Origin: Rebecca billardiae RCC1528
Lineage: Eukaryota; Haptophyta
Assembly: GCA_965240325.2 (NCBI GenBank)
Contig: OZ251229.1
Location: 2,170,001-2,234,000, forward strand
DNA length: 64,000 nucleotides
Reading direction: 5' to 3'
Below the pieces are notes generated by a model. The model saw nothing but the letters and a program-made list of their open reading frames with translations. It made no database searches and was not told where the DNA came from. This document shows, one piece after another, positions 41,389 to 51,558 of the stretch; within the stretch, counting starts at the first letter, position 1; every line of letters starts with the position of its first letter. Position numbers and translations under genes: made by a program.

Positions 41389-41520
41389 CTCCTCGGCGCA
41401 GCCTTTGAACGGCTACAGCTTTGGCCTGGGCGTAAAGTGACAGTACCGGTAGGTACGTCCGGCTGAGGCCAGCGCAGTAGCGTGCTCCCGGACCCACTTG
41501 CGCCCACTGCGCTTTCAACA
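41389..41520. promoter_or_regulatory. Shared promoter region, hypothetical / Snu23
   Basis: These 132 bp lie between start codons facing away from each other. No defined element was recognised. Confidence 0.35.
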
Positions 41521-42319
41521 ATGTCGTCCAAGCCAGCTGGCAACGCAGCGCTCGGCGCGGTGCGCAAAACATGGGACAAGGAGGCGTTCGAGAAGCGCGC
41601 GCGCGAACGAGTGGAGCGCGAGCTGGAGGAGGAGCGCGAGGCGGCCAAGGCCAAGGCGCCGCCGCGCGTCGTCGTCCAGCGCGCGCCGCTCGATCGCGAG
41701 AAGGCACGCGCTGACCAGAACCTCAACATCTCGGGCGAGGTCGGGAAGAAGACGGTGCGCGCGCGCTCCCCGATGCGCGCACGAGCACACGCGCGTGTGC
41801 CGCCCCTAATCCTCGTCGGCGGCGCCCGCTGCTCCCCGTGCGCCGGAGCAGGTGATCAACACAAAGCAGCCGGAGCTCGGCAAGTCACCCTTCTTCTGTA
41901 CTGTGTGCAACTGTGAGCTGCGCGACTCGGCGAACTGGCTGGCGCACCTGAACGGCAAGAACCACGTGCGGAATCTGGGGATGAACATGCGCGCCGAGCG
42001 CTCGACCGTGGAGGGCGTCAAGTCCAAGCTCGCGAGCACGCGCGCGCAGACGGCCGCGCCGGTGTCGCGCGACGAGGCCGCGGCGCGCTTCCGCGCAGAA
42101 TTTGACGAGCGCGTCCGCCAGCAGGATGAGGTGGCGCGGCTTGAGCGGCAGCAGAAGCGCGCGGCGGAGCGCGAGCGCAAGAAGCAGCAGGGCGATCCCG
42201 GCGGCCGCACCGCCGACCCCGCCGCGGATGGCGACGACGGCGCCGCCGCTGCTGACCCCATGATGGCTGCCATGGGCTTCGACTTTGGCAGCTTCGGCTC
42301 GAGCAAGCAGAAGAGGTGA
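41521..42319 (+). CDS. U4/U6.U5 tri-snRNP zinc-finger protein, Snu23/ZMAT2 homologue
   Basis: Two exons join in phase 0 to 233 aa: 41521-41754 and 41852-42319; donor GTGCGC. It matches Snu23/ZMAT2 along its length: RKTWDKEAFEKRARERVERE at the N-terminus; LNISGEVGKKT before the finger; a U1-type C2H2 zinc finger FFCTVCNCELRDSANWLAHL followed by NGKNHVRNLGMNMRAERST; then a charged coiled coil and the C-terminal MAAMGFDFGSFGSS. The protein is part of the spliceosomal B complex, near the 5' splice site/U6 duplex. This is of interest here because the local splice donors are atypical. Nuclear location is expected. Confidence 0.93.
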
Positions 42320-43054
42320 GGCGTCGACCCGCGCTGGTGTGGCCGCGCTCGGAGCGGCATCGACCATGCTGGCGACTTTGGGCCATCTGCATGTCGCGGC
42401 GACGTCCGAGGTCTCCATGCTGCCGAATAAATCAACACGACGCTTCACCTTGGATGATGGTTGCGAATCAATGTTGTGGTGCCGTGCAGCCTGCACTCTC
42501 CCGGTTACTAGCAGCACAGCCTGCAGGACCGTGGCCGTGCGCCTGTGCCACCCTGTGCGGATCATATATATAGATCAAACTGTCGAAGCATGTCGTCATC
42601 GATATATCGTGGCAACGCGCATCCGCCGCCAGGCCATATATATCGTCTATGTTTTTACTTTTAAAATAAAATCTTCTGATGAACATCGTGACTGACGAGT
42701 CTGACGACCGCGCGGCCTAGTCCGACAGCGGGCGGGTGGTCCGACTCCGTAGTATCTGTATCGTCAGCCGTCGGCGTCTCAGCCGCCGCCACGGTCATGT
42801 CCGTCATGCGCCGGGAACTCGTAGCCAGCGGACCATGTAGGACCCGAGTCCGAGTCCGACACTCGAATCTCGATCCACCGCGCCCAGCATCGGCCCAGGC
42901 TCGGCGTTCGCCGCCGCGGGCCCCCGCGTGATCGCGGACTCGCAAAGGATATGCTCCTTGTGTCAGTCACTTGTCGTCGCGGCGAAGGTCCTGAGGATCG
43001 GCCACACCGGGATGCCATGCCTGATACTGTCAGAGTCGCACTTGTGCACGAGCG
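42320..43054. other. Intergenic region between convergent genes
   Basis: The 3' flanks of two convergent genes. An AATAAA lies at about 42425, 100 bp after the Snu23 stop, and could be a poly(A) signal if this lineage uses one. AT-rich stretch at 42560-42670. No gene recognised. Confidence 0.4.
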
Positions 43055-43732
43055 TCACTCGGCCTCGAGCTCCGACGGAGGGGTCCACGAGGCCCCCAGC
43101 AGCGTGGCAGCTGGCATCTGGCAGACCACCAGGCCCTCCGCCTCCCACCGGCCAGGGCTCTCGTTCGGTGCGACAAAGATGCGCACACCCTCGTCCCCAT
43201 ACAGCACGCGCGCCCGGCCAGGGCCGCGGATGGGAAGCGTGAGGCGCGGCAGGCCACCCAGCTGAATGGACGCAGAGGTGATGAGCACCTCGAAATCCTT
43301 TGGGCACCGCTTCACGGATGGCTCCGCCTCTGACACCTCCCCACGGGCAACAAGGCGCACACGCCCGCCGAGCGCCTCGGCGTAGTTGACCGCACGGCCA
43401 TTGTCGAGATCGTATAGCTGGCCGGCGAGGTTACTAGAGCCATCGCGTTGCCAGCGAGGTCGCTCACCGGATGTGTACGCCACAGTCCACAGGCCACCGC
43501 GCAACGCGCGCTCATTGTAGCGCGCGCGTGCGCCCGCGAGCTGTGCGATCAGAGAGTCAATCTCAGCGCGCTCGGCGGAGGTCCATCCAGTCGCGCCGGA
43601 GCGGGAGTATCCGTCGACGAGGCGAGTGCGCAGCGTCTGGGATGCCGTGCGCACGGACAGCGCGCGCGCCGACGCCAACATCATCAGCACACACAGCATC
43701 TGCTGCATCCGATGCCACGCGGATGCCGCCAT
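43055..43732 (-). CDS. Plastid lipid-associated protein / fibrillin-like
   Basis: A single exon of 225 aa. The N-terminus is a signal-peptide-like hydrophobic segment (MLCVLMMLASARALS) followed by a basic, Ser/Thr-rich stretch (VRTASQTLRTR), fitting a bipartite plastid-targeting leader. The mature part resembles the PAP/fibrillin domain: WTSAERAEIDSLIAQLAGA, then LRGGLWTVAYTSGERPRW, which is the typical helix followed by 'G.W.l.YTS', and later beta-rich segments ending VLYGDEGVRIFVAPN. Fibrillins bind lipids or isoprenoids on plastoglobules and thylakoids. The similarity is clearest in the first half; the C-terminal half is divergent, so the call is probable, not certain. Confidence 0.65.
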   Translation of the reverse strand: MAASAWHRMQQMLCVLMMLASARALSVRTASQTLRTRLVDGYSRSGATGWTSAERAEIDSLIAQLAGARARYNERALRGGLWTVAYTSGERPRWQRDGSSNLAGQLYDLDNGRAVNYAEALGGRVRLVARGEVSEAEPSVKRCPKDFEVLITSASIQLGGLPRLTLPIRGPGRARVLYGDEGVRIFVAPNESPGRWEAEGLVVCQMPAATLLGASWTPPSELEAE

Positions 43733-44197
43733 CGCTGCTACAGTTTACTCAGAATAAGAGACGCACACAGCTCAGGCAGGCGAGATTACAGTCATCGCAC
43801 GCCAACCGCTCACTGCTCGAGCGCTCGCCGCTCGCGGCGGCGGCGGCTCGTCGAGGCCGGACATCGACTTCATTTCTTTTCCCGATGATTTGTTTTTCGC
43901 ATGCGAGTCATCCGTAACAGCGCATCTCGGAGCTCCGGAGACCTGCCCCTGCCGGCATCCTGATCGCTCCACGCGCGGTCATCTGGAGCTCCCCCTGGTC
44001 GCTCGGCCGCGGGCGCGCGAGCGCCCCGTCGAGCGCGTGCTGGGGCCGGCGGCGCGTGGGCTGGTGCACGGGCGTGCGCGCCGCGCGCACAGCCTCGCCT
44101 CCCCCGTCGGGCAGGCCGACGGCCATCGTGGATGTCTCCTCCGACCTGCATTCCGGTCGTCCGCTCGACGAAGCCGAGTACGAGCGCAGGCTCGACC
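43733..44197. promoter_or_regulatory. Divergent intergenic region, fibrillin-like / glycosyltransferase-like
   Basis: About 465 bp between two starts facing away from each other. An alternative ATG at 44132, in frame with the right-hand gene, would shorten it. No element was recognised. Confidence 0.3.
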
Positions 44198-45893
44198 ATG
44201 TTTGCGCGGTGGCGCGAGAAGCCCAAGGCGCAGCAGGAGGTGCCGGTGCAGCCCGTCCAGACCACCGTGCAGGTGCACTGGCCGCTCTCCTCGCCGCCGG
44301 ACACGCCCAAGCGCTGCGCTCTCGTTCTGTACGGCCTCCCAAAGTTCTTCGCGGCGCGCAGCTTCCCGAGCCTGCAGGCGCGCGTGATCTCGCGGCTGCC
44401 CATGCCCGTGGACGTATTCGTGCACACGTACGACCTCCACGAGACCACAAACTCGCGAAATGGCGAGGTCGCCTGCCCGCTTGACCCGAGCGAGGTCATG
44501 GTCGCCAAGCCGAAGCGCGTCGAAACGACTTCGCAGGACATTGCCGACAAGGAGTTTCAGCCGCACTTCTCCGAGCTGAAGCGGTACGGGGACGCGTGGT
44601 TCAACCACTTCGTCTCGCTGCGCAACGTGCTGCGGCAGTACAACTCGCTGCAGCAGGTGCGCGCCCGCCGCGCGCCGCGCGCCGCAAGCGCGCGCGCGCG
44701 GCGCCGAGCGCCGACTGAGCGCGCAATGCCCCCGATGGGCCGGCCCGCGCCACCGTGTGCCACAGGCGTACGCGCTCGTGGAGGCGGAGCAGAAGCGCTC
44801 GGGCGTGCAGTACGCCATCGTGTGCTGCTCGCGCATGGACGTGCTCTACCTCGACGACCTGCCCTCCGAGGTGGTCGCCGCCCTCGACAGCCTCACCCCC
44901 GGCACCCTGTACGCACCCAACTTCCATGAGTGGGAGCTGCGGGCTGACAACCTCATCTACCCAACGGGCGGCATGAACGACCGGTTCGCGATCGGCTGCC
45001 GGCACGCGATGAGCGTGTACGCGAATAGGATACCGCACGCGCTGCAGGTGCGCGGGCCGCGCCGCGGGCGCGCGGCGCCTCCCTGCCGCGCGGTGCCGCG
45101 CCGACCAGCCGGCCGACTGCATTCCCGAGCGCGGCGCACTGCGCGCACCCTGCTCACCTGTGCCTGCGCTGCGCGCCCGGCGCGCGCGCGCGGCCCTTCC
45201 ACGCAGTACTGCCGCACGGTGCGCCGCATGTTCCACACCGAGACGTTCCTCAAGTGGCACCTCACGCAGGCGCAGGTCGAGGTGCGCAAGATGCGCTTCC
45301 GCTTCCAGCGCATCCGCGCCAACGGCGAGGTGCACGACACGGACCGCGAGCTGCAGACTGCCGCCGAGCGTGCGGCGGCGCAGGCGGCGGCGCGAGCCGC
45401 GCCAAGCCGGCACGCGCTCGCGGCGCACACGCCGGCCTGCGCCGCGGCGGGCGGCGCCTCGGCGGTGACGCCGGCCTCGGCGGTGACGCCGGCCTCGGTG
45501 GTGACGCCGCTGGTGCCGGTGGCGCGAGGCACGCCGGTGCCGGCGCGGCAGCCCGCGAGGGCAGCGGCGCCGCCCCCGGTGGCTGGTGCGACCGCAGCCT
45601 GCGTTGTCGCTGCACTGCCTGGTGCAGTCTGCGCCACACTGCCCGGCGCGGTCTGCGCGCCGCCGCAGCGACCCGCTGCTGCCACCTCGCCTGCGCACGG
45701 CACATCGAGCAGCGCTGGCAGCTGTGCGTCTATGAGCACAGCCTCGGCTGCGGCCGCAGCACGCCCGGGCAGGGCTGCGGGCGCGGGCGCGGCACGGCCC
45801 GCTCCCGCCCTCTGCCGCGTGCCGTCCTCGACGACTACCGCGACGACAGCATCGGCAGGGACGACTCGGTCCGCGCGGCGAGGGCCGCAATGA
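44198..45893 (+). CDS. Glycosyltransferase-like protein, unassigned family
   Basis: Three exons join in phase 0 to 475 aa: 44198-44656, 44766-45047, 45207-45893; the first two introns begin GTGCGC. The core looks like an uncharacterised glycosyltransferase-like group: CALVLYGLPKFF, VDVFVHTYDLHETTN, WFNHFVSLRNVLRQYNS, then AIVCCSRMDVLYLDDLP (a DxD-like site preceded by an Arg-x-Asp), NFHEWELRADNLIYPTGGMN and DRFAIGCRHAMSVYANR, ending with FHTETFLKWHL and FQRIRANGEVHDTD. A nucleotide-sugar transferase fold is inferred from this motif order. The last 150 residues are Ala/Pro/Thr low complexity with a repeated SAVTPA unit. An in-frame ATG at 44132 would add 22 residues. No signal peptide is seen. 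Confidence 0.78.
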
Positions 45894-46520
45894 CGCGGCG
45901 GCCGGCAGCCGCGGACTGCGGTGCGCGCTGAGCTCGACGCGGGGGCTCTGCTCGGCGCACGAGACCCCTTCGATGCCACGGCGTCAGGAGGCGCGCTGGT
46001 GCTACATCTGCTGAATAAGGCGTTGCGTACGCCCTGATCCCCCGTGCACCCTTACGTGCATCCCACAGTGGCGTGCCTTGGCAGCAGACGAGTCTGCGGA
46101 CACAGTGCAGTCTGCTGCCCGAGGCGAGATACTACTACTATATACGAGTTCATCTGTCTAGAGAGTTCGGCGGAACTAGTAGTGACGATCAAGCATCATC
46201 GATCCGTGATCCACTACTAACCGCTATACTCTGTATAACTCACAATACTGTGATAGCAATACCGTGTCCCGACTGTCCGTCCTCGGTCTCGGACGAGGCT
46301 CGCGGTAGTCGGTGACGAGAGACTACATGATGTTAGCTGTGCAGCCGCGGTGGCCCTGGGGCGCGCGACGCCGACTCCCGCGACTCGGCGGGCGCGGCGC
46401 GCGTCAGCCGTCACCTACTCACTCACCTCGCGCCTTGCTGGCTAGCTGCTTTAAGTTATATATATATAAAAAACCGGGCGGAATAATAAACCGACGTACT
46501 TTACGACGACGACTGACTCG
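45894..46520. other. Intergenic region between convergent genes
   Basis: About 630 bp of mixed sequence with an AT-rich patch at about 46455-46495 (TATATATATA then A-rich). No gene recognised. Confidence 0.45.
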
Positions 46521-47894
46521 TCAGTGTGATGCCGAAGCCCCCACGGGCGACGACTCGGACGAGAGCCACAGCAGGCAGAGCGGCGGCACCGCGAGCGCGC
46601 ACAGCCGCTGCGCCAGCCGTCTCGGCTGCACGGGCGGCGCGAGCGCCTCCCCGTACACCACGATCCCGACGAACGCCAGCCCGAGCCCCGCCAGCTTGCG
46701 CGTGTCCAGAGCGTCCTTGAAGAAGATTCCGGACACCGTGATAATGAAAATGCGCTTGAACGCGTTGGCGACCGCGTGGCTGACCGCGTCGACCGTGCGC
46801 AGCACCGAGAGGCTGGCGAGCATGTACGTGTTGAGCGCGATGGCGGAGGTGAAGAAGCGACGGTCGATATGCGGCGTGCCGTGCAACGCGTGCACGTACC
46901 CGGCGCACGCCAGCGCCGGCAGAGCGGGCAGGGCGTTCAGTGCGAGTAGCGTGTGCGCGCCTCCGCCCAGCAGCACGCGCAGGCGGTCCGTCTTCGTCAG
47001 GATGCGCATCAGCGGGAGCGAGATGCACGCGAGGGTGACGGGCAGCGCCGCGAGGGCCACGCCTGGGCCGCCGTGCGCCGCGTCCGCGCGCGCCGTCTTG
47101 AGGGAGATCAGTGCGCAGCCACTGGCGATGAGCGTGAGCGCTCCGAGCGCGGTGTGCGAGGAGGAGGAGCGGAGAATGAGCCACTTGAGTAATGCGGTGT
47201 AGATGGGCTCGGAGGCCTTGAGCACCTGCGTGTGCGTTGAGCCGAGGAGCACCATCGAGGCGTTGGTCCCGCCGATCCCCACCGTGTTGCACGCCGACGC
47301 CGCCGCGAGCAGTGCGAGCGTCCCTGCGTCGAGCCACTGTGTGCAGCCTGACGTGCGCGCCAGCGCACCGCCCGCCTCGGCCTCGGTGATGTCGTCCGTC
47401 ATGTCGAGCGGTGTTTCCGTGTCGGCGTCGGAGGCTTTCAGCCCGAGCCGCTCATCCCCCGATGAGGCTGGCGGCGCCCATGCCTCCCCGCATAGCCGGG
47501 TGCTCACGGCGAGGTATCCAAGCGCAGCCAGCACCCCGACGTTCAGCTGGACGGCCGTCAGCGTCACGTGCGCGTACGGGTAGCTGGCGTGTAGGTCGCG
47601 GAGCAGCCGCGCGCTCTCGACGACAGAGTGCGCGTGCGCACCGTACCACACGCACACGGTGACGCCGAGCCACGCCACCTGCGCCGCCGACGCGTGCGCC
47701 ACTGCCTGATCCTCGCTCGCTCTGCCCTCCTCGTCTACCTGCTCGCTCGAATCGGCCGTAACGGATCTGCTGAGCAGGATGTCCGCCTCATCGTCGTCGG
47801 ACAGCGCATTGCCACCGCGCGCGTGGGCGCTTGCGTGGTGGGGCTCGCCGTCTGAGAGCTCATCCCTACGATCTCCATGGTCACGAGCCGCCAT
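46521..47894 (-). CDS. TPT/DMT-superfamily transporter (sugar-phosphate or nucleotide-sugar type)
   Basis: A single exon of 457 aa from an ATG. A 70-residue acidic, His-rich N-terminus precedes about ten hydrophobic segments. Family features of the triose-phosphate-translocator group: STHTQVLKASEPIYTALLKW in the first half (a variant of the 'h.h...K...P.f' motif) and, near the end, SHAVANAFKRIFIITVSGIFF followed by AGLGLAFVGIVVYG. Such proteins exchange sugar phosphates across plastid membranes or import nucleotide sugars into the Golgi. No plastid leader is visible, so a secretory-pathway membrane is more likely, which would fit the nearby glycosyltransferases. An acidic 40-residue insert lies between helices 2 and 3. 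Confidence 0.85.
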   Translation of the reverse strand: MAARDHGDRRDELSDGEPHHASAHARGGNALSDDDEADILLSRSVTADSSEQVDEEGRASEDQAVAHASAAQVAWLGVTVCVWYGAHAHSVVESARLLRDLHASYPYAHVTLTAVQLNVGVLAALGYLAVSTRLCGEAWAPPASSGDERLGLKASDADTETPLDMTDDITEAEAGGALARTSGCTQWLDAGTLALLAAASACNTVGIGGTNASMVLLGSTHTQVLKASEPIYTALLKWLILRSSSSHTALGALTLIASGCALISLKTARADAAHGGPGVALAALPVTLACISLPLMRILTKTDRLRVLLGGGAHTLLALNALPALPALACAGYVHALHGTPHIDRRFFTSAIALNTYMLASLSVLRTVDAVSHAVANAFKRIFIITVSGIFFKDALDTRKLAGLGLAFVGIVVYGEALAPPVQPRRLAQRLCALAVPPLCLLWLSSESSPVGASASH

Positions 47895-48131
47895 ACTGTA
47901 CGATGTGACAGCGATATCTGCTGCATTCTTCTGATGCGACGATCAATGCGATCAGCATGCATCTTCATGATTCCGGATTCTTGAAGTCCGGGTGGTCGCT
48001 CACTGTCAGCATTGTCACCGCACTCCGTAGCGACCTGTGGCTGTAAGGCGCTCGCCAGTCTCAAGTGGCGAGCATCATCCGACGAACGATGAAGAAGCTC
48101 CTCTGGCTCTACAGAGTCGACGTTGTCACTG
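47895..48131. other. Intergenic region between two minus-strand genes
   Basis: 237 bp holding the promoter of the transporter gene and the 3' flank of the GT61-type gene. Nothing else seen. Confidence 0.4.
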
Positions 48132-49805
48132 TTATGCGCGCCGCAGCGCCCGGAGGACCTGCCGACGGGGCTGCTGCTGGTTTGACACTCGTCCAGCCAT
48201 GCTCATGCCGCCGCCGCTGCCCGTCCGCCGCAGCGCCCTCGGCGCGGCCGCCACCGGCCGCTGGTGCTCGCCGCTCCCGTGCTCGCCGCCGCTGCCAGCG
48301 CTGCCAGAGCCGCCACGCTGAGCCCCCACGATGGCATCGAGGCTGTTCACCGCGCCGAGCACGGCCTCCACGTCCACGACGGCGTCGAACGAGGCCTTCG
48401 CCTTCCACAGCGGGCACTCGGCGCGCGGCACTGTCGCGGCGCGCGGCGCGCCGAGCACGCGATACCTCGACCGAAATCGCATGGACGAGCGGTCGGCGGT
48501 GGCGCACGGCGCGGATCGGAGCTCGAGGATCGCGCCGTCGTGCGGCAGGAACTTGCCGAGCGCCAGGCCGGCGCCGTGCACGCCGATCAGCGTCGACGAG
48601 TTCGAGACGAGCGCGAGCTGCACCTCGATCGGGACGCATTCAAACGACGCCACCGTCACGTCTGCGCCGAGCGCTTTCAGCGCGGCCGTGAGGAAGCCGA
48701 GGTTGGCGATGCGGCGCGTCTTCAGCCTGTGCACGACGGTGATCCGCGGGCGCGGCCACAGCCCGCCGACCTCGCGCGGCGCGGGCGGGAGGCCGAGCGC
48801 GCGCCGCGCGGCGCCCACCAGGTCGACGCCCTCGCTCGATGCAGCGCGCGGCTGCTCCATGGGCGCGCGCGAGCACGCGCCGCCCTCAGCCGCGCGCGCG
48901 CCGTCGTGCGCCACGTCCATGCGCAGATCGGCGAAGCAGACGGTCACGCCGCGCGCCACGTGGAACGCCTGGCGCGGGCCGTTCGCGAGCGCCCAGAGCT
49001 TCCCCGTCACGTCGTCGTGCAGCATGTCGCGCGGCTGCACGAGCAGCGCGCGCGTTTCGTTGGCCGCGACCCGCGCCGCGCGCGCGACAGCGTCCAGGTA
49101 GTGGATGGACTCGGTCAGCGCGTGGAACAGGTTGCGCGTGCCGAAGCGGAAGCGCGGCGAGAGCGCGAGCCACACGCCGCCCACCCAGTGGTACGGGCCG
49201 GGCGGCGCGTGCTCGGCCGTGCTCCACTCCGCGAGCTGCACGCGCGTCACGTGCGGATGGTCTGCCGGCCCAAAGCTTGCATTCCATACGCTGAGCGGAG
49301 GGCGATCGGCCGAGGTGCGCAGGAAGAGGGTCCCGTCGCGCAGGCACGCGTTGCGCACGAAGAGCATCGCGCGCGTGCCCATGCGCACGGCGCACGCGGA
49401 GCTGTCCGGATCGGCCGGCGGCGCGCGCAGGCCGCGCGCCGCTCGCGCATCGAGAGCCCTCTGCTCGATGCGCGCTGTCGGCCGCCCGGGTGCGGGCGTC
49501 TCGGCGTCGCCGCTCGGCGCGCAGGTTGCCGCGCGCGCGTCTACGCCGGGTGGCACGTAGCGCACGCCCTCGCGCAGATCGCTGGCGAGCGCGGCGGTGG
49601 CATCGAAGGAGGCGCCGGCCGCGTGTGATGGCACGTCACCCGCAAGCCAGCCGCGGCTGCGCGCGGCGGCGGCGAGCGCGCCTGCGCAGACCAAGAGCGC
49701 AGCCGCGCCCAGCAGGCTGGTCGCGATGCAACGCCCGCGCGGAGGGCTCGGGCGTGCTGCCTCGGTGGGCGGGCCGACCAGGGGGTGGTCCTCCTCGTCA
49801 TGCAT
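48132..49805 (-). CDS. GT61/EOGT-type glycosyltransferase (DUF563), type II membrane protein
   Basis: A single exon of 557 aa from the ATG at 49805. An upstream in-frame ATG at 49913 would add 36 Arg/Pro-rich residues and leave only 53 bp to the divergent gene, so I prefer 49805. Residues about 25-48 (ATSLLGAAALLVCAGALAAA) form a type II anchor. The lumenal part has GT61/DUF563 features: FRFGTRNLFHALTESIHYLD (the N-terminal 'H.l.d' region), PRITVVHRLKTRRIANLGFL, then TVASFECVPIEVQLALVSNS and LIGVHGAGLALGKFLPHDG, the diagnostic 'GxHGAGLxxxxFxP' block, followed by ILELR. It would act in the ER or Golgi. Acceptor and sugar are unknown. The last 70 residues are low-complexity. Confidence 0.82.
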   Translation of the reverse strand: MHDEEDHPLVGPPTEAARPSPPRGRCIATSLLGAAALLVCAGALAAAARSRGWLAGDVPSHAAGASFDATAALASDLREGVRYVPPGVDARAATCAPSGDAETPAPGRPTARIEQRALDARAARGLRAPPADPDSSACAVRMGTRAMLFVRNACLRDGTLFLRTSADRPPLSVWNASFGPADHPHVTRVQLAEWSTAEHAPPGPYHWVGGVWLALSPRFRFGTRNLFHALTESIHYLDAVARAARVAANETRALLVQPRDMLHDDVTGKLWALANGPRQAFHVARGVTVCFADLRMDVAHDGARAAEGGACSRAPMEQPRAASSEGVDLVGAARRALGLPPAPREVGGLWPRPRITVVHRLKTRRIANLGFLTAALKALGADVTVASFECVPIEVQLALVSNSSTLIGVHGAGLALGKFLPHDGAILELRSAPCATADRSSMRFRSRYRVLGAPRAATVPRAECPLWKAKASFDAVVDVEAVLGAVNSLDAIVGAQRGGSGSAGSGGEHGSGEHQRPVAAAPRALRRTGSGGGMSMAGRVSNQQQPRRQVLRALRRA

Positions 49806-49966
49806 CGCGTCCCGCCGGCACGGCCGCCTTGGAAGTCGACGCCGAGGCGACGCTGTGGACCGCTGCGGGAAGACAAAGAAAAAGCAGTCCGGGGCCGCCG
49901 CGCGCCCGCGCATGGAGGCGGAGCGGTACCGGGCGAAGGCTAACCGCTCAGCTCACAACGGAGCCC
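49806..49966. promoter_or_regulatory. Shared promoter region, GT61 / methyltransferase
   Basis: 161 bp between start codons facing away from each other, or 53 bp if the GT61 gene starts at 49913. No element recognised. Confidence 0.3.
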
Positions 49967-50722
49967 ATGGGGGAGCCAGCTGCGCGCGTCGTGCCCGCCG
50001 CGCTTGACCGCACCGCGCTGTACGACAAAATGTACACCGAGCACGCGTACAACAAGAAAGGCGTCACCCACTCGAAGCCGATCATCTACGGCCCACTGCT
50101 CCGAGCGTATCCCAAATCGGTGCGTGGCCAGTACGAAAAAAACGTGCTGGACGTGGGGTGCTCGTACGGCGTGGCAGTGCGGATGCTGTGGACTCTGGGC
50201 TTCTGCGCGTCAGGCACTGACCTGTCATCTGTGCCGATCGTCCAGAACAACGCCATGATCAAAATACCGCAGCCGGTGCTCGACAAGTGCGGCCCGCTGC
50301 CGCGCTTCAAGCAGGGCTCCGCCGCGGCACTGCCTTGGCCGAGCGCGCACTTCCACGCGATCATCAGCACGGACGTGATGGAGCACGTCCCCAGCGATCT
50401 CGTGCCTGCCGTCGCGACCGAGTTCACCCGCGTCGCACGAGAGTATCTCATGCTCAACATCGCGACGCAGCCCGACTTCACGGAGCGCGTGATGGGCGGG
50501 AGGAACGGCACGTTCCTCAAGATGCACGAGAACGTGCACGGGGTGAAGTGGTGGCGGGATCAGTTCGAGGGCACCGGCGCGTGGTTCTGCACGGCATCCT
50601 TCACGAAGAAGAGGGGGCCGCCCAAGTGGCCGGGCGAGGTCGTGGGGCAGGATGAGCAGGGGAACCACATCTCTGAAATGCGGCTCATATGCAAGCGGCG
50701 CTCTGCGACACGACCAGCCTGA
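49967..50722 (+). CDS. SAM-dependent methyltransferase, class I
   Basis: A single exon of 251 aa. Rossmann-type methyltransferase motifs are clear: motif I VLDVGCSYGVAVRML, an acidic residue at the end of strand 2 (ASGTDLSSVPIV), FKQGSAAALPWPSAHFHAI with motif IV as STDVMEHVPSDLVPA, then LMLNIATQPDF. The N-terminal segment ALYDKMYTEHAYNKKGVTHS precedes the domain. It belongs to the methyltransf_11/25 type, but the substrate cannot be told. The start gives a complete N-terminal helix; the frame is open further upstream, but that part overlaps the divergent GT61 gene and has random composition. Confidence 0.85.
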   Translation: MGEPAARVVPAALDRTALYDKMYTEHAYNKKGVTHSKPIIYGPLLRAYPKSVRGQYEKNVLDVGCSYGVAVRMLWTLGFCASGTDLSSVPIVQNNAMIKIPQPVLDKCGPLPRFKQGSAAALPWPSAHFHAIISTDVMEHVPSDLVPAVATEFTRVAREYLMLNIATQPDFTERVMGGRNGTFLKMHENVHGVKWWRDQFEGTGAWFCTASFTKKRGPPKWPGEVVGQDEQGNHISEMRLICKRRSATRPA

Positions 50723-51052
50723 GCCGGGTGCGACCACGCCGTGGCCGTGCGCCCGCGGTGCGGTGCACAGTCGCGCAGCGGCGTGCGCAGCTTGGAGCTC
50801 GCCGGGATGCCCACGGAGCCCCTTCGCCTGCGGACGACTCGTCCGCGTGAGCCTCCCCGGCCTCCAAGGCCGCATCGGCTGAGCTGCCAGCTGGGCGCTA
50901 CAGTAGCTGCGCCCGGCCGCCCGGGGGTGGGCGGCCGCGGGCCTGACAGTCTCCGCCTGTCTCCGGGCCCGGCGGGGCGGTGAGCGCGGGATCGGAGATG
51001 AGTCGGTCTCACGTAGTGGCCATCTGAACTGCTGACTGTACGCTACTGTATG

Positions 51053-51055
<3 letters not shown>

Positions 51056-51101
<46 letters not shown>
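51056..51101. repeat. (AT)n microsatellite
   Basis: About 46 bp of alternating A and T, then a short imperfect continuation to about 51112. It lies in the convergent intergenic region. Confidence 0.95.
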
Positions 51102-51104
<3 letters not shown>

Positions 51105-51558
51105 ATATATATCGTGCTGCTGGTGCGGCACTGCTGACCGTCGATGACCGATCCGACGAGTCCGGTAGTTAGACCGAGTCCGAGAGGCGCGGGCCGCCTA
51201 AAACGGCCCACGGTTTCGGAGTTATTATTGGCGCACGCGGACGGTCTCGGGCGCGACTCGGGCTCGGCCGAGCCCGATAGTACTTGCAACGACTCGTCAC
51301 GGAATACTCACGTCATCAGATGTCGTCGTCGATTATTCACCGTATATATTTAACGACGTGGTATGCAACGGGCAAGCGTCAGGCTCAGAGTGCAGCAGAC
51401 ACATATAGAATGCGTCCGCGCCTTCCGACCAGGTCAGGCAGTGCGCCACCCGCAGCCCTGCCCCCCTACGGGAGCGGGGGCGGGATGGAGCACCGCCTCG
51501 GCCTGGGGCACGCGGCGGCGACGGCAGATGCCGCCGCGGCCGAGCGCCTTCCGGTGAA

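Noticed and set aside
43979-45890. Minus-strand frames opposite the glycosyltransferase-like gene
   Set aside because: Low-complexity Arg/Ala/Gly shadows without any domain; the plus strand shows conserved motifs and phase-0 splicing.
49806-49913. Upstream start of the GT61-type gene
   Set aside because: An in-frame ATG exists at 49913, but the added residues are Arg/Pro-rich and would leave only 53 bp for two divergent promoters. Still possible.
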